From contig CALEPV010000055.1 in NCBI GenBank assembly GCA_937910905.1, forward strand, positions 1 to 39,267: a stretch of 39,267 bases of DNA. The letters are read 5' to 3'. This document shows positions 17,001 through 23,296 of the stretch, piece after piece (position 1 is the first letter of the stretch; the number at the start of each line of letters is the position of its first letter). The DNA is from an uncultured Prevotellaceae bacterium (GTDB lineage: Bacteria; Bacteroidota; Bacteroidia; Bacteroidales; Bacteroidaceae). The position numbers and the translations under genes were made by a program. Under the pieces are notes generated by a model that worked only from the letters and a program-made list of their open reading frames with translations, was not told the DNA's origin and did not search any database.

Positions 17001-18969
17001 GTTCGTCTACATACAGGGCTCTAATATATAGCGACATCGGCATGGAATAGTCGTATTCTATGGAGTGAAGGTGCTCCTGGCTGCCTCGCTCATAGCATTG
17101 CTCTGCGATGAGCAGCAGGGAGTCTATGACTGGCTTCTGGCGTGCATCGCTGCTGCTGAGAGTCTGGCGAAAAGTGCTAAGCGCGCGCAAATACTCCGGC
17201 GTCAGCTCGCCATAGTACTCCTTGGTGCGCCGGGCATAGGCGAGATAGTAGGGCCGTAGGGTGCTGTCGTTGCTGGAAGGAGCAAAGGTGATGTTGTCGC
17301 GATATGTGCGAAGGGCCGACTGATAGGCTTTGCTCGAATGGTTGTAGGCTTTGTCGGCTAGCTGCATGGCCCGCTCATTAGTCTGGAAATACGCCAGGTC
17401 GGTATTGGAATAGCAGCTCACTTGCTGGCGCACGGCCCAGCAGTAGTAGGGATGGTCTTCGCCCCATACACGCGCCATGTTGCGGGCATAGGTTTCATAG
17501 TACTGCAAAGCGCGCTCCTTGTCTTTGTCCTTGTACTGGATATCACGTATGGCATTGGAAAACCAGTACTGCTGCATCTCGTAGCTGTCGTTGTCGCGCC
17601 CGCTGGCCACAGCGAAGTAGGCTGAGAGAAGATCTGGCAGAAGCGATTTGTCGTCGCTGCGGTTCACGGCGTAGCAGGCCTTGTCAAGAAACAGCTCATC
17701 TTCGCTCTTCCAAGTTAGGCCACGTTCTTCGCGCAACGTGAGTATGCGTCGTATCACCTCAAGGTCTGGCTCTATGGGGTCATTGTAGCTTCGATGTGCT
17801 ATCTGGTTCTGCAACGCTGCAAGTGTATCGGAGGGTTCCTGTGGCTCCTGAGATGTGCTGTCTGCTGTAGGCAACCCGTCCAAGACACGCTGTGCGAGCT
17901 GTCTTGCTTTGGAATATAGCGGCTCGGCGATGCTTAGCGACAGTATTGTATTGGCTGCTGTGCGGGCTTTGTCGGTCTGCCCCGTTTGTTTGTATATTGC
18001 AGCCATCAGCATTAGGGGCGTTGTACGCAGATTGTCATACTTGGATGCCTTGTCTGCTATGAGCTCAGCCTCCTCGGCATCAGCTTGTGCTTGTTCCCAC
18101 TGACTGAGCGCCATGTGTGTGCTGCACAATTGTGACAGGTATGTGACATAGTCGTTGCTGAACAGCCCGCTATGTGTCCTAATCTCAGATAGCAGTCGCT
18201 GACGCTGAATCCTGTATGTGGTGGTGTCGCCAGCTATTAGTGCTGACTGTGCCCAGGTCAGCCTGTTCTGAACGGTGACGGCTGTTATTCCCTCATCACA
18301 TGCGCTGAAGATGCTGTCGGCACGGCTGCAATCGGCACATGTAGCACCCCATTGCTTTGCTGCGCTGTAGACCTTTGCTCGTGCGGCGAGCTGCACGGCC
18401 ACCTTGCGGTCGGCCGCGCCATATAGCTGTTCTACCAGATGTATGGCTTGTGCCAGCATCAACTCGGCCTGTTCCGTCTTTCCGCCGCTGTAGAGTGCAG
18501 AGGCGAGAACAATTCTCTGCATGGCGGTGTTGTAGTGCTCGCCGCCGTAGAACTGCTGCATAGCACTAAGTAGCTCGTTGGCCAAAGCTTCGGCCTTTTG
18601 TGGGTCGTTATGGTTGAGAGCCTCATTCTGTCGGACATAGATCTCGTTCAGCGTAGAGGCCTGCCTGCGGTCGGTCGGCATGAGATCATAGGTGCGTGGG
18701 TTTAGTTCGCGTGCAGCCGAGCTGTTCCCTAAGAGGTAGAGACAATGTGCGGCCCATAGTCTTGCATTGCCAATCTGACTTGTTGCTGCCTCGCCCAGCT
18801 CTGTTCGGTCCAAACTGTCGGAAACAAGGAAATTGCGTTGCGCTTCATCATATCTGCCTGCGGCAAAGTCTCTGATACCACTAGCGTAACGTCGCTGGCT
18901 GTCACCACTCTGGGCTGTCGCGGCAATGATGCAGCAGGAAAATATGATTAGCAGGAAGGAACGTTTCAT
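14002..18969 (-). CDS. Exported TPR-CHAT caspase-like protease
   Basis: A 1655-aa protein. The N-terminal signal peptide (MKRSFLLIIFSCCIIAATA, cut before QSG) predicts export. About 1200 residues of alpha-helical TPR-like repeats follow; several copies carry the LYGxxDxHYYxAL pattern seen around residues 670-820. The last ~350 residues form a CHAT domain. The catalytic dyad is visible: His1488 in HIATHGFFF and Cys1564 in VLSACETAQG, followed by GVFGLQRGFKKAGVGSLMMT and the terminal YWAAFILLD. CHAT proteins are clan CD cysteine peptidases, often activated through TPR partners. Most characterised bacterial ones are cytosolic, so a signal peptide is notable. The adjacent Cys-Cys in the signal is not a good lipobox. 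No obvious substrate gene is adjacent; the nearest genes are the convergent exported protein and lipoprotein. Proteolytic activity is inferred. Confidence 0.9.
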   Translation of the reverse strand: MKRSFLLIIFSCCIIAATAQSGDSQRRYASGIRDFAAGRYDEAQRNFLVSDSLDRTELGEAATSQIGNARLWAAHCLYLLGNSSAARELNPRTYDLMPTDRRQASTLNEIYVRQNEALNHNDPQKAEALANELLSAMQQFYGGEHYNTAMQRIVLASALYSGGKTEQAELMLAQAIHLVEQLYGAADRKVAVQLAARAKVYSAAKQWGATCADCSRADSIFSACDEGITAVTVQNRLTWAQSALIAGDTTTYRIQRQRLLSEIRTHSGLFSNDYVTYLSQLCSTHMALSQWEQAQADAEEAELIADKASKYDNLRTTPLMLMAAIYKQTGQTDKARTAANTILSLSIAEPLYSKARQLAQRVLDGLPTADSTSQEPQEPSDTLAALQNQIAHRSYNDPIEPDLEVIRRILTLREERGLTWKSEDELFLDKACYAVNRSDDKSLLPDLLSAYFAVASGRDNDSYEMQQYWFSNAIRDIQYKDKDKERALQYYETYARNMARVWGEDHPYYCWAVRQQVSCYSNTDLAYFQTNERAMQLADKAYNHSSKAYQSALRTYRDNITFAPSSNDSTLRPYYLAYARRTKEYYGELTPEYLRALSTFRQTLSSSDARQKPVIDSLLLIAEQCYERGSQEHLHSIEYDYSMPMSLYIRALYVDEHDTIYARQCATDYVATIQRLYGDRDQHYYEALESRRYLYAQTDRQYVELTHQMLATAERIYKNGSDEYVEAVDTYIFEMSIGVINSLLVTAKDTLTARSCAEELVANVKRIYGEQDEHYYNALCTMNECYDYYDTEARPLREQIFEFAKRLYGKNSDEAHDAEDRLLNMGRYGHNIEYALEHAQRLGWKDMVDLLQEYGSYQQSIRVARRGLDEIFARSRRNNVPLTQEELDSLSSAGNLISISCRALGWRDSAAYFLLPYLLSPQISDTVSLLHATELYGISAETIDMVFDALLAARPAIANMPSYPCRYLQKASACKQTPQAAAEIGQIADWWTQHGGITELRRYYLHKHHLGYVCKNPKEELEWIDSCMTQLLRVPDYRQLDEYQQMLRTCTQAALYCRDYSKARQLLDELYSFHIGDSYFIVNEWPTRFSPDTIKASTINEYHISTLRDIEFPLLLHEQRWAAAQDYVRARVMKIQPLIRWSLLNSSSLQATDDEMASSIMNVTSMLASYTSDSNDAGLAYDVALLSKQLFLNAQQELSTLIMEHGDERMKAKLQELKQTRDLFDHSTSTATADSLAIRIAQLERQLASDSQRAGDFTSGLECQWQNVQSHLRSNEAAIEFVSYVFLPDTLYGALVITPTLTAPIYVSLPELSASMNSQTSPTRSYDAVWHPILDVIDSVGTLYFSPTGVLHQLPIEYAADEHGTLMSERFNMMRLSSTRQLTRRHDVVQHDISALLYGGISYDEIPDETAPQLQLREASTAAEATHARSACGSIDYLPGTLDEVQSISSILTEHRVSATTLTNNHATEESFKRLDGNSPNIIHIATHGFFFSDDNRAFDFDLGELSQHASSEDAALSNSGLLFCGAAALLGETHYSGEDGVLTARELSRLDLSHTDLVVLSACETAQGRVTGDGVFGLQRGFKKAGVGSLMMTLWQVDDRATQLLITEFYRNLFVRHLDKYKALTLAQHYLRTLEDGRYNAPKYWAAFILLDAI

Positions 18970-18980
18970 AATGAAGGTTG

Positions 18981-19005
18981 TTTAACCCAAATCGGTCATT
19001 AGACC
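18981..19005. repeat. Solo end of the CCCAAATCGG element
   Basis: These 25 bp match the terminal inverted repeat of the 194-bp element at 22969-23162 (TTTAA followed by CCCAAATCGGTCATTAG and GACC). No partner end is visible within the next kilobase. It lies 12 bp upstream of the CHAT start codon, inside its leader. The sequence around ATTA is a near-perfect dyad (AAATCGGTC / GACCGACTT). Confidence 0.7.
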
Positions 19006-19258
19006 GACTTCTATATAACTACATCGAAAGATACGGAAAATACTAAACTCATTCTCGTTGGTTCGCCTTTTAAGATGTTATAATCCCTATTTGGCTTCGA
19101 ATGTTCAAAAAGTATGCTGCAAAGAAAGCATTATTTTCTCTACAGACAAAGAGCTTCCGCATTTATTTACGCAATTTGGCCACAATCCATCCCACCAATC
19201 AACCAGCCAAGCCATTTATGAGCACACTTGAAAAAGTCCCATCACTTAATCATCACTA
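19006..19258. other. AT-rich spacer upstream of CHAT gene
   Basis: No gene, repeat array or RNA gene is visible. On the minus strand TATCTTTC (19026-19033) is a weak match to the -7 box and could be the CHAT promoter, about 57 bp before the ATG, but no -33 element supports it. Confidence 0.4.
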
Positions 19259-19635
19259 AACCCCGTTGGGGTTGGAATGGCTCTCTCAGGGCAACCGCCC
19301 CTGAAAGGGGCAGATACACTAGCCCAGGGTCTCGCCCCTGGGTAGGAGTAATGCCACTACGTAACGGAATGTCACCCACACTCCACCGCCCCTAAAAGGG
19401 GCAAATAACTTATAAATCATGGGTTATAAGCCCCTTACAGGGGCAATTAAAACGGGGAACCCGTTTACACAGGGGCAAGCCCCTGTGCTGGGTTATCTGG
19501 CCCCGTTGGGGGCTTAGCTGACCCTTTCATGGCTTTTCAACCGCACAGCACGGAATTTTGCAGGCGAGCCGCCTGCGATTCCAGATTCATGCAGGCGAGC
19601 CGCCTGCGATTCCAGGGGCAGGGGCAAGCCCCCTG
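19259..19635. repeat. Cluster of GC-rich short palindromes (REP-like)
   Basis: At least ten short hairpins follow one another in noncoding sequence: 19259-19273 (AACCCCGTTGGGGTT), 19297-19311, 19323-19342, 19388-19402, 19430-19444, 19451-19465, 19468-19487, 19501-19511, 19560-19576, 19591-19607 and 19619-19635. Most share CCCC/GGGG stems with different loops. The last part holds a direct repeat of about 26 bp containing GCAGGCGAGCCGCCTGC, a core also found in the groEL terminator. This resembles REP-type palindromic clusters; no transposase is nearby. Confidence 0.75.
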
Positions 19636-19925
19636 CTGGGTTCTGTCTCCCTTGCAGCAGGGCGAGGACGGGTACGTGTCCCGTTAACGTATGGGCGCCC
19701 CCTTGGGAGCGCGTGCAGCAGAAGTCAAGACCCTGTTTGAGGACAAGGAGTCAAAAACCATCTTTGCATCTTGCGAGCAAGTGATTCAGTTCTGAGCCAC
19801 AACAAAGCTGTGATTGTGATTTTGTGATTGCACATATATATATAAGTGCAATCACAAATCACAACATGCTGCCGCAAAAATCTGTGAATCTGTGAATACT
19901 ATTCTTTCCCCGTTTTTACCCAAAT
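19636..19925. other. Noncoding spacer with a strong hairpin
   Basis: No gene is seen. A perfect 13-bp inverted repeat (19821-19833 with 19846-19858) encloses an AT-only 12-nt loop, and the flanks carry repeated TGTGATT and CTGTGAAT motifs. It lies about 200 bp downstream of the trmB stop and could end that transcript, but there is no T-run on the minus strand. Confidence 0.5.
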
Positions 19926-20057
19926 CTGTCGTCAGGGTGCTTATCATCGCGTCGATGAGTGCTCTGCATCGCGATGTCGAGGTCGTTGCACCGCGGTGTT
20001 GAGGTCGTTGCACCGCGGTGTCGAGGTCGTTGCACCGCGGTGTACGATGCTAATTAA
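19926..20057. repeat. 22-bp-period palindromic array B
   Basis: Six 22-bp units start at 19926, 19948, 19970, 19992, 20014 and 20036. Four begin CGCGRTG or CGCGGTG. The last three complete spacers are almost identical (GAGGTCGTTGCAC), while the older-looking left units have diverged (CATCGCGTCG, CATCGCGATG). The gradient from identical to diverged units suggests recent expansion at the right end. The array runs directly into the trmB stop codon (TAA at 20054-20056, minus strand). Confidence 0.85.
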
Positions 20058-20836
20058 CGTGATGTCACCAGCGATGAGCGCTTGGAGCGGTTGTAGCTGC
20101 GGTAGTCATCAAGCTCTATGTCGGCGTCGGGTTCTGTCAGTTCACCTTCTTGCGGCAGGCGGAATCGCAGGTATTTGATTGTCATGCCGCGGTCTATCCA
20201 CTGCTGCTCGTAGTAGGTGCGGATGGAGAGGTCGAAAGACCCGGCCTCGGCTCCTCCCTCACCATCCAGGGTGGAGCTGTAGAGGTCCTCCGTACAAACC
20301 TCAATGGGGAGGCTGTTGTGCTCGGCCATCAGCTTGGTGTAGGTGAACAGGAAGGGACTGTCGGTCTTGAGGTGTATGATTCCGTCTGCCTGCAGGATGC
20401 GGCGGTAGCGTTGCAGGAAGTAGGTAGACGTGAGGCGCTTGGTGGCCTTCTTCATCTGCGGGTCGGAGAAGGTGAGCCATATCTCGCTCACCTCGCCTGG
20501 ACCGAAGAAGCGGTCTATGATTTCGATGTTCGTACGCAGGAAAGCCACATTGTGAAGCCCTTCGTGCTGGGATTCGGTAGCACCGCTCCACATGCGTGCA
20601 CCCTTAATGTCCACGCCTATGAAGTTTTTGTCGGGATAGCGGCGTGCCAGCCCTACGGCGTACTCGCCCCGGCCGCAGCCCAGCTCGACAACTATAGGGT
20701 TTTCGTTGTGGAAAAACTGTTCGTTCCAGCAGCCCTGCATCTTAAAAGGTACGTCTTCGAGTACCGAGAACGGATACTCGAAGACGTGGGGATAGCTCGC
20801 CATATCAGCGAACTTGGCTAGTTTACCTTTGGACAT
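20054..20836 (-). CDS. trmB: tRNA (guanine-N7)-methyltransferase
   Basis: A 260-aa cytosolic SAM-dependent enzyme that makes m7G46 in the tRNA variable loop. The Rossmann-type SAM site is VELGCGRGEYAVGLA (~52-66), followed by FIGVDIKGARMW. The family-typical substrate motif is SDPQMKKATKRLTSTYFLQRYR, close to the usual DPWPKKRH...R pattern but with QMKKA in place of WPKKR. The end is short and basic. It starts 3 bp after the ilvE stop, so the two are co-transcribed. The 22-bp array B touches its stop codon. Confidence 0.94.
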   Translation of the reverse strand: MSKGKLAKFADMASYPHVFEYPFSVLEDVPFKMQGCWNEQFFHNENPIVVELGCGRGEYAVGLARRYPDKNFIGVDIKGARMWSGATESQHEGLHNVAFLRTNIEIIDRFFGPGEVSEIWLTFSDPQMKKATKRLTSTYFLQRYRRILQADGIIHLKTDSPFLFTYTKLMAEHNSLPIEVCTEDLYSSTLDGEGGAEAGSFDLSIRTYYEQQWIDRGMTIKYLRFRLPQEGELTEPDADIELDDYRSYNRSKRSSLVTSR

Positions 20837-20839
20837 ACT

Positions 20840-21868
20840 TTACTCAATTACCACACGTGTCCAGCCGTGGATGTCGGGCTCTATGCCATACTGGATGTTG
20901 CGTATGGTGTTGTACAGCCGTGTGCTGATGGGACCTGGTTTGCCGTCCTTGGCGAATACGTAGCTCTTGCCCGTGGCGGGGTCGTCGATGCGCTCTATGG
21001 GGCTGATGACGGCAGCTGTGCCGCAGGCCCCGGCCTCATCGAATGTGGCCAGCTCCTCCTCTGGAATCTGGCGGCGCTCCACCTTCATGCCCAAATCCTC
21101 GGCAATCTGCATCAGGCTCTTGTTGGTGATGGAGGGCAGTATGCTGGTGCTGGCAGGGGTAATGTAGGTGTTGTCCTTGATGCCGAAGAAGTTGGCAGCG
21201 CCGCACTCGTCGATGTACTTCTTCTCCTTAGCGTCAAGGTAGAACTCGCAGGAGTAGCCCTGCTCGTGTGCCCAATTGTTGGCCTTGAGGCTGGCTGCAT
21301 AGTTGCCGCCTACCTTATAGATACCTGTGCCGAGCGGTGCCGAGCGGTCGTAGTCGCGAGTGATGACGTATGGATTGGTGCTGAAACCGCCCTTGAAGTA
21401 TGGCCCCACGGGGGTCACGAAGATGATGAACAGATACTCCGATGCCGGATGCACGCCCACCTGTGCCGATGTGCCGATGAGCAGCGGACGGACATACAGG
21501 GTGGCACCGCTCTCGTAAGGGGGGATGAATCGCTCGTTGAGGCGCACCACTTTCGTCACCATCTCCTGGAACCGCTCTGTGGGCAGCTCCGGCATCATTA
21601 TGCCGCGGCATGTGCTCTGCAGGCGAGCTGCGTTCTCGTCGTCGCGGAACACTCGCACCTTGCCGTCGGGACAGCGGTAGGCCTTCAGCCCCTCGAAAGC
21701 CTCCTGCCCGTAGTGCAGCGATGTGGCAGCCATGTGCAGGTTTATCTGGTCGGACGATGATACCTCTATCTCGCCCCAGACTCCGTTGCGGTACACGCAG
21801 CGCACGTTGTAGTCGGTCGGAATATAGCCAAACCCGATGTTTGACCAGTCAATCTCTGGTGTTGTCAT
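20840..21868 (-). CDS. ilvE: Branched-chain amino acid aminotransferase
   Basis: A 342-aa PLP-dependent class IV aminotransferase of the eukaryote-like long BCAT type. It interconverts Leu, Ile and Val with their 2-oxo acids using 2-oxoglutarate/glutamate. The PLP lysine is K185 in GTGIYKVGGNYA. Other family motifs are LHYGQEAFEGLKAYR, LYVRPLLIGT and DEAGACGTAAVISPI. Length is normal. It leads the ilvE-trmB pair and is transcribed from a -7 box at 21918-21925, divergent from trxA. Confidence 0.96.
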   Translation of the reverse strand: MTTPEIDWSNIGFGYIPTDYNVRCVYRNGVWGEIEVSSSDQINLHMAATSLHYGQEAFEGLKAYRCPDGKVRVFRDDENAARLQSTCRGIMMPELPTERFQEMVTKVVRLNERFIPPYESGATLYVRPLLIGTSAQVGVHPASEYLFIIFVTPVGPYFKGGFSTNPYVITRDYDRSAPLGTGIYKVGGNYAASLKANNWAHEQGYSCEFYLDAKEKKYIDECGAANFFGIKDNTYITPASTSILPSITNKSLMQIAEDLGMKVERRQIPEEELATFDEAGACGTAAVISPIERIDDPATGKSYVFAKDGKPGPISTRLYNTIRNIQYGIEPDIHGWTRVVIE

Positions 21869-21917
21869 TGTAGTGTGTGATTATGTTGTTATGTGTGTTT
21901 CCTATGCAAATGTCGCG

Positions 21918-21925
21918 CAAAAGTA
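21918..21925 (-). promoter_or_regulatory. -7 box for ilvE-trmB
   Basis: TACTTTTG followed by C on the minus strand matches TAnnTTTG, 50 bp upstream of the ilvE ATG. The -33 element is not clear. Confidence 0.65.
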
Positions 21926-21978
21926 CAAATTCTCTGTGAATTATGGATAAGGAATTATGAATAATGAATTATGAATAG

Positions 21979-21986
21979 TATCTTTG
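21979..21986 (+). promoter_or_regulatory. -7 box for trxA, adjoining MITE insertion
   Basis: TATCTTTG followed by C matches TAnnTTTG. The predicted transcription start (about 21991-21993) coincides with the first base of the 7-bp target duplication of the MITE, so the element would form most of the trxA leader. No clear -33 TTG is present. Confidence 0.65.
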
Positions 21987-21998
21987 CAGCGACTTAGT

Positions 21999-22168
21999 GA
22001 TGATGAAATAATAAGTTGGGACGATAGGACTCATATTTTTGAGCTTATTTGTCTTCACGAAGAAGGAGCGTAGCCGGGCTACGTGACTGATGAGTGGGGG
22101 CAAAGAAGCCGAAAAGATGAGTGCTAATCCTTTCTTATAAAATCGTCCCAAGTTATTTTTTAACCATC
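21999..22168. mobile_element. 170-bp MITE-like element, intact copy
   Basis: A nonautonomous element with imperfect terminal inverted repeats of about 27 bp. The left end runs from GATGATGAAATAATAAG into TTGGGACGAT; the right end is its inverted counterpart ending in AACCATC. A perfect 7-bp target duplication, ACTTAGT, flanks it (21992-21998 and 22169-22175). An internal hairpin core, CGTAGCCGGGCTACG, lies in the middle. It has no ORF that could encode a transposase. A second copy lies at 22866-23172. The source transposase is not in the window. Confidence 0.85.
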
Positions 22169-22204
22169 ACTTAGTTAATGTATAATGCATAATTGATAGA
22201 GACT

Positions 22205-22519
22205 ATGGCACAAACAATCACAAGTTCCAATTTCGAGACATTGAAGGCACAGGGCAAGCCGATGGTCGTTGACTTCTGGGCTACATGGTGCGGCCCCTGC
22301 CGCATGGTAGGCCCATACATTGAGCAGCTGGCAGAGGAGTATGCAGACAGCGTAATCATAGGCAAGGTAGACGTTGACCAGGAGCAGGACCTCGCTGTCC
22401 AGTTCGGCGTGCGCAACATCCCGACCATACTGTTCATCAAGGACGGACAGATTGTCGACAAGCAGATAGGCGCAGCACCCAAGTCCACACTGGAGCAGAA
22501 GCTGAAGGCTCTGCTGTAA
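22205..22519 (+). CDS. trxA: Thioredoxin
   Basis: A 104-aa cytosolic thioredoxin of normal length with the redox-active WCGPC at residues 28-32, the cis-proline region NIPTILF and the usual C-terminal helix. It reduces disulfides in target proteins and is recycled by thioredoxin reductase, which is not here. An upstream in-frame TTG at 22193 is less likely than the ATG at 22205, which gives the standard N-terminus MAQTITSSNF. It is followed after 23 bp by a small acidic protein gene, probably in the same transcript. Its leader contains the 170-bp MITE. Confidence 0.96.
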   Translation: MAQTITSSNFETLKAQGKPMVVDFWATWCGPCRMVGPYIEQLAEEYADSVIIGKVDVDQEQDLAVQFGVRNIPTILFIKDGQIVDKQIGAAPKSTLEQKLKALL

Positions 22520-22542
22520 TCAACAATCAACTCCCAACATTC

Positions 22543-22863
22543 ATGGAAGACGATTTCCTGTCAGTAGCAGCCGACGACCTGCAAGCCATAGAGTTCATCC
22601 GAGCCTATCTGCCTCAGGACGTTAAGCCGAAGTTCACCGACGACGACCTCTACTACTTCCTCGATGCACTAGCCGAGTACTATACCGACAGCGGGCTTCT
22701 GGATCAGGAGCCTGATGCCGACGGGTGTGTGGATATCGACACCGAGACCGTAGCTGAAGCAGTATGCCAGATGGCCAGGCGCGAGCAGATTGGCGAGTTT
22801 GACCCGGCCGATGTCGTATGGGTGGTACAGGCCGAGCTGGAGTACGGCGAGAGCGCAGAATAA
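22543..22863 (+). CDS. Small acidic protein downstream of trxA
   Basis: A 106-aa very acidic protein (MEDDFLSVAADDLQAIEF...), with no signal peptide or membrane segment. I cannot assign a function; it is predicted to be mostly helical and cytosolic. Its position 23 bp after trxA suggests co-transcription. Only two bases separate its stop codon (TAA, 22861-22863) from the second MITE copy, so the insertion occurred next to the gene end without truncating it in an obvious way. Confidence 0.8.
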   Translation: MEDDFLSVAADDLQAIEFIRAYLPQDVKPKFTDDDLYYFLDALAEYYTDSGLLDQEPDADGCVDIDTETVAEAVCQMARREQIGEFDPADVVWVVQAELEYGESAE

Positions 22864-22865
22864 GT

Positions 22866-23172
22866 GATGATGAAATAATAAGTTGGGACGATATGACTCA
22901 TATTTTTGAGCTTATTTGTCTTCACGAAGAAGGAGCGTAGCGGGCTACGTGACCAAGTTATTTTTTAACCCAAATCGGTCATTAGGATTTATGTCAGATT
23001 GGTATTTGTTTCGAGCAGATTGGCTGCATCACTGGCGAAGGCGTAGCGGGCTACGTCAAGACAGGGATGTGGACAAGATGCCGAAAGAAATGCTGATATG
23101 GCATGAATAGACTTATAATAGGCGATATTATAACGAATAGTTGGTCTAATGACCGATTTGGGTTTAACCATC
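22866..23172. mobile_element. Second MITE copy, deleted and interrupted
   Basis: The first 88 bp match 21999-22086 with one substitution and one 1-bp deletion. A 62-bp internal segment (22087-22148 in copy one) is missing. The right end is split by the 194-bp element at 22969-23162 and resumes as CCATC to 23172. No 7-bp target duplication survives (AATAAGT left, GCTAAAT right). It fills the gap between the small acidic protein gene and the trpS terminator. Confidence 0.75.
22969..23162. mobile_element. 194-bp TIR element nested in the MITE
   Basis: Perfect 17-bp terminal inverted repeats, CCCAAATCGGTCATTAG at 22969-22985 and its complement at 23146-23162, are bracketed by TTTAA on both sides (22964-22968 and 23163-23167), a likely 5-bp target duplication. 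It contains the 16-mer GCGTAGCGGGCTACGT (23041-23056), identical to one in the host MITE (22935-22950), so the two element families are related or share a functional hairpin. No credible ORF. Confidence 0.75.
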
Positions 23173-23194
23173 GCTAAATACCGCTACGACATAC

Positions 23195-23237
23195 AAAAAG
23201 TTGCAGCGTGCTCCACGATGTGTTGGAGCACGCTGCA
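23195..23237 (-). terminator. Intrinsic terminator of trpS
   Basis: A perfect 14-bp stem (23202-23215 with 23224-23237, 8-nt loop) is followed on the minus strand by a short T-run (23195-23199), 58 bp after the trpS stop codon. Confidence 0.85.
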
Positions 23238-23261
23238 TATTTCATTCATCATTTTTCTTTC

Positions 23262-23296
23262 TTCACTCTTCACTCTTCACTCTTCACTCTTCACTC
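23262..23296. repeat. Five-unit 7-bp tandem repeat at trpS stop
   Basis: Five perfect TTCACTC units. The last one overlaps the trpS stop codon (TGA, 23295-23297 on the minus strand), so repeat changes would affect only the 3' untranslated region unless they shift the stop. Confidence 0.85.

Noticed and set aside
18912..18969. CHAT protein as a lipoprotein
   Set aside because: Cys residues in the signal lie in IFSCC, without a good lipobox, and a standard signal peptidase I site (ATA before Q) follows.
20867..21760. 297-codon plus-strand frame opposite ilvE
   Set aside because: Complement of a clear aminotransferase with PLP lysine motif; no domain content of its own.
22916..23110. Small ORF within the nested elements
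   Set aside because: It crosses the MITE/element boundary, has no conserved features and arises in both frames of a palindromic region.
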